NCBI GenBank assembly: GCA_018899795.1
Contig: JAHIHJ010000166.1
Span: forward strand, 1-5,593
Length of the DNA stretch: 5,593 bases
Direction of reading: 5' to 3'
Source: Methanobacteriota archaeon
Lineage (GTDB): Archaea; Halobacteriota; Methanosarcinia; Methanosarcinales; Methanoperedenaceae
This document shows positions 4,679 to 5,593 of the stretch, piece after piece (the stretch's first letter is position 1; each line of letters opens with the position of its first letter). The notes under the pieces were generated by a model. It was not told where the DNA came from and did not search any database. It saw only the letters and a program-made list of their open reading frames with translations. Position numbers and translations under genes: made by a program.

Positions 4679-5227
4679 TTAAAAATCATCTAAGGTTTCT
4701 TTAGGGCGCATTGCTGCGACTATTGGGTACATATCTATGTACATCTTTTCGTTTTCGGTTTTTTTATACTTTTTCACAATCTTAAAATGGAGTTTTTTAT
4801 AAAAGGCGATTGATTCCGTTTTTGAGTCCACAGTAAGATATCGACAACCAATTATATCAGAAACCGACATGGCTGCCCCTATTGCAGCCTTAATCAAGAA
4901 TGTTCCAACGTCTCTACGTTCAAATTCGCTATCAACTGCTAATCTTGCAATCTTTATGCCTGGATATTTAGGATAGGGGTAACCTTCCACCCCATCCACA
5001 TCATCTATTGCTTTAACCTCGATTGTATCTGCAAGGATTGAGAAAAAACCAACAATTTTTTCTTTCCAGTAACATAAGTAAGTTTTGGTAACCATATCTT
5101 CTTGATCCCCTAACGCATCAGTTTTCAAAAAATCGTTTAGGTCGTCACTCTTGCAGTTAAAAGAATTGAGTTCGTGTCTATTTGTTAAAGATACTATATG
5201 GATATCCTCAGGAGGAATTTTCTCCAT
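4679..5227 (-). CDS. GNAT-family N-acetyltransferase, TacT-like (probable toxin)
   Basis: This 182-aa protein has a GNAT fold of the TacT type, in which acetyl-CoA is used to acetylate the amino group of aminoacyl-tRNA and so stop translation. Typical features are FNCKSDDLNDFL (23-34, the 'F.C..ddLn.fL' entry), TKTYLCYW (47-54), IVGFFSILA (58-66), IKIARLAVDSEF (91-102) and the C-terminal SIAFYKKLHF (139-148), whose Tyr143 corresponds to the acid/base tyrosine of TacT. The acetyl-CoA loop reads ERRDVGT (103-109), with Asp106 where the first glycine of the usual R/QxxGxG/A motif would be; Gly108 is kept. The gene is A+T-rich compared with the mtnP side. It starts 6 bp after a 49-aa gene that is a plausible antitoxin. 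The start has no strong ribosome-binding site, so translational coupling is likely. Toxin status is inferred from family and context. Confidence 0.82.
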   Translation of the reverse strand: MEKIPPEDIHIVSLTNRHELNSFNCKSDDLNDFLKTDALGDQEDMVTKTYLCYWKEKIVGFFSILADTIEVKAIDDVDGVEGYPYPKYPGIKIARLAVDSEFERRDVGTFLIKAAIGAAMSVSDIIGCRYLTVDSKTESIAFYKKLHFKIVKKYKKTENEKMYIDMYPIVAAMRPKETLDDF

Positions 5228-5233
5228 TTATCT

Positions 5234-5383
5234 TTAATCTCTAAATTGGGTCTTATAGATTCGTTTTGCTTCTTTGAACATCAAAATTTGTTCTTTTGTG
5301 ACTTTTGGGTTTTTCCTATCTTCCCAAAACTCTTTGGCGTCTTCCCCTTCTAATATTAAACCCAGTTCTATTGGTTTAGCCAT
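5234..5383 (-). CDS. Small 49-aa protein, probable antitoxin of the GNAT module
   Basis: The ORF begins MAKPIELGLILEGEDAKEFW and continues with EDRKNPKVTKEQILMFKEAK, ending in RIYKTQFRD. An AGGTG site (5392-5396) eight bases before the ATG supports the start, and the stop TAA lies 6 bp before the GNAT start. The layout E/D-rich segment, Phe/Trp, Asn-Pro, then an amphipathic helix resembles the C-terminal neutralising tail of TacA/DUF1778 antitoxins and small archaeal proteins often found before GNAT genes. There is no room for a ribbon-helix-helix DNA-binding domain, which TacA uses for autoregulation. No frameshifted upstream part is evident, since the preceding bases read as promoter-like A+T-rich DNA. 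I infer an antitoxin role from position and resemblance; it is not proven by any catalytic motif. Confidence 0.75.
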   Translation of the reverse strand: MAKPIELGLILEGEDAKEFWEDRKNPKVTKEQILMFKEAKRIYKTQFRD

Positions 5384-5436
5384 TATTCTTACACCTTCTT
5401 GTCATGCTTTACGGCAAAATACTATATGTCAGTTCC

Positions 5437-5458
5437 AGTATTTAAGCATTATATTTAT
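5437..5458 (-). promoter_or_regulatory. Candidate TATA elements of the GNAT module
   Basis: On the minus strand ATAAATATAA (5449-5458) and CTTAAATACT (about 5437-5446) are both box A-like and lie 55-75 bp upstream of the small gene's ATG. Start sites near 5415-5430 would give a 30-45 nt leader containing the AGGTG site. The two overlap in a generally A+T-rich stretch, so I cannot choose between them. Confidence 0.4.
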
Positions 5459-5502
5459 CCAGAATATATTATTGTTTTCGTGCCCGTATTTTTCTTTACT
5501 CA

Positions 5503-5514
5503 TTTCATGCATCC
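5503..5514. repeat. 12-bp direct repeat, right copy (TTTCATGCATCC)
   Basis: This is the second copy of the 12-mer found at 4630-4641, in the same orientation. It sits immediately at the edge of the inverted repeats that fill 5509-5554 and outside the promoter of the GNAT module. Confidence 0.35.
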
Positions 5515-5525
5515 TCGCGTGATGC
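5509..5525. repeat. Short hairpin GCATC-7 nt-GATGC
   Basis: Five-base complementary arms GCATC (5509-5513) and GATGC (5521-5525) enclose CTCGCGT. It overlaps the right 12-bp repeat and shares its last base with the larger inverted repeat next to it. It is small enough to be chance, but the two stems are stacked side by side. Confidence 0.35.
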
Positions 5526-5554
5526 CTCGGACTTTAGCGAAGCGTAGTCCGAGG
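5525..5554. repeat. Perfect 9-bp inverted repeat with 12-nt loop
   Basis: CCTCGGACT (5525-5533) and AGTCCGAGG (5546-5554) are exact reverse complements around TTAGCGAAGCGT, which can itself add a GC/GC mini-stem. It is G+C-rich against A+T-rich surroundings. It may be a terminator-like structure for a gene beyond the right edge, a REP-type dispersed repeat, or an element end. There is no T-run directly after either arm, so a simple intrinsic terminator is not well supported. The rest of 5555-5593 shows nothing I can name. Confidence 0.6.
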
Positions 5555-5593
5555 TCCTTGACTCGCAAATTCTTCTTGATCAATATCCAACAA

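Noticed and set aside
5426..5512. 28-codon minus-strand ORF starting at the ATG in GGATGCATG
   Set aside because: It is very short, has no homology I recognise, and lies in the promoter region of the GNAT module; most likely chance.
5274..5522. 82-codon plus-strand ORF opposite the small antitoxin-like gene
   Set aside because: It is antisense to a better supported gene with a ribosome-binding site, and its hydrophobic look comes from reverse reading of Lys/Glu codons.

Overview
This is archaeal chromosomal DNA. The evidence is an RNA polymerase B'' subunit with its own start codon beside RpoH, a tRNA-Lys gene with a short bulge-helix-bulge intron, an archaeal-size (222 aa) triosephosphate isomerase, a single-domain KaiC-type ATPase, and TATA/box A-like promoters. 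A split large RNAP subunit (B'' and B') is typical of methanogens and haloarchaea. Protein wording and the type of IS200-like transposase suggest Methanosarcinales or an ANME-2/Methanoperedens-like relative. That placement is an inference from memory of these families, not a database result.

Layout, left to right. Positions 1-2396 are all on the minus strand, so transcription runs right to left: KaiC-like ATPase, tpiA, a 135-bp spacer, intron-containing tRNA-Lys(UUU), rpoH, then the start of rpoB'' leaving the window. The KaiC-like and tpiA genes are 21 bp apart and probably share a promoter. The tRNA 3' end lies only 21 bp before the rpoH start, so the tRNA and the RNA polymerase genes are probably transcribed together or served by a promoter inside the tRNA gene. 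A 132-bp divergent promoter region (2397-2528) separates this block from a plus-strand pair, a phosphoribosyltransferase and an S-methyl-5'-thioadenosine phosphorylase. These two are 7 bp apart and plausibly form a purine-salvage operon: the phosphorylase releases adenine from methylthioadenosine and the transferase may recapture the base with PRPP. A T-rich terminator follows.

From about 4120 to the right end the character changes to accessory DNA. First comes a decayed IS200/IS605-type tnpA with a frameshift and an internal deletion, still followed by a hairpin. Then comes an A+T-rich minus-strand pair: a 49-aa acidic/basic small protein and a 182-aa TacT-like GNAT acetyltransferase, 6 bp apart. 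I read this pair as a toxin-antitoxin module whose antitoxin lacks a recognisable DNA-binding domain. A 12-bp direct repeat (4630-4641 and 5503-5514) flanks the module. The last 90 bases carry two adjacent inverted repeats and no convincing gene.

The strongest points for a second look are the minimal antitoxin/GNAT pair, the 15-nt tRNA-Lys intron with a complete BHB fold, and a small hairpin that would pair the 3' end of the tRNA with the rpoH ribosome-binding site.
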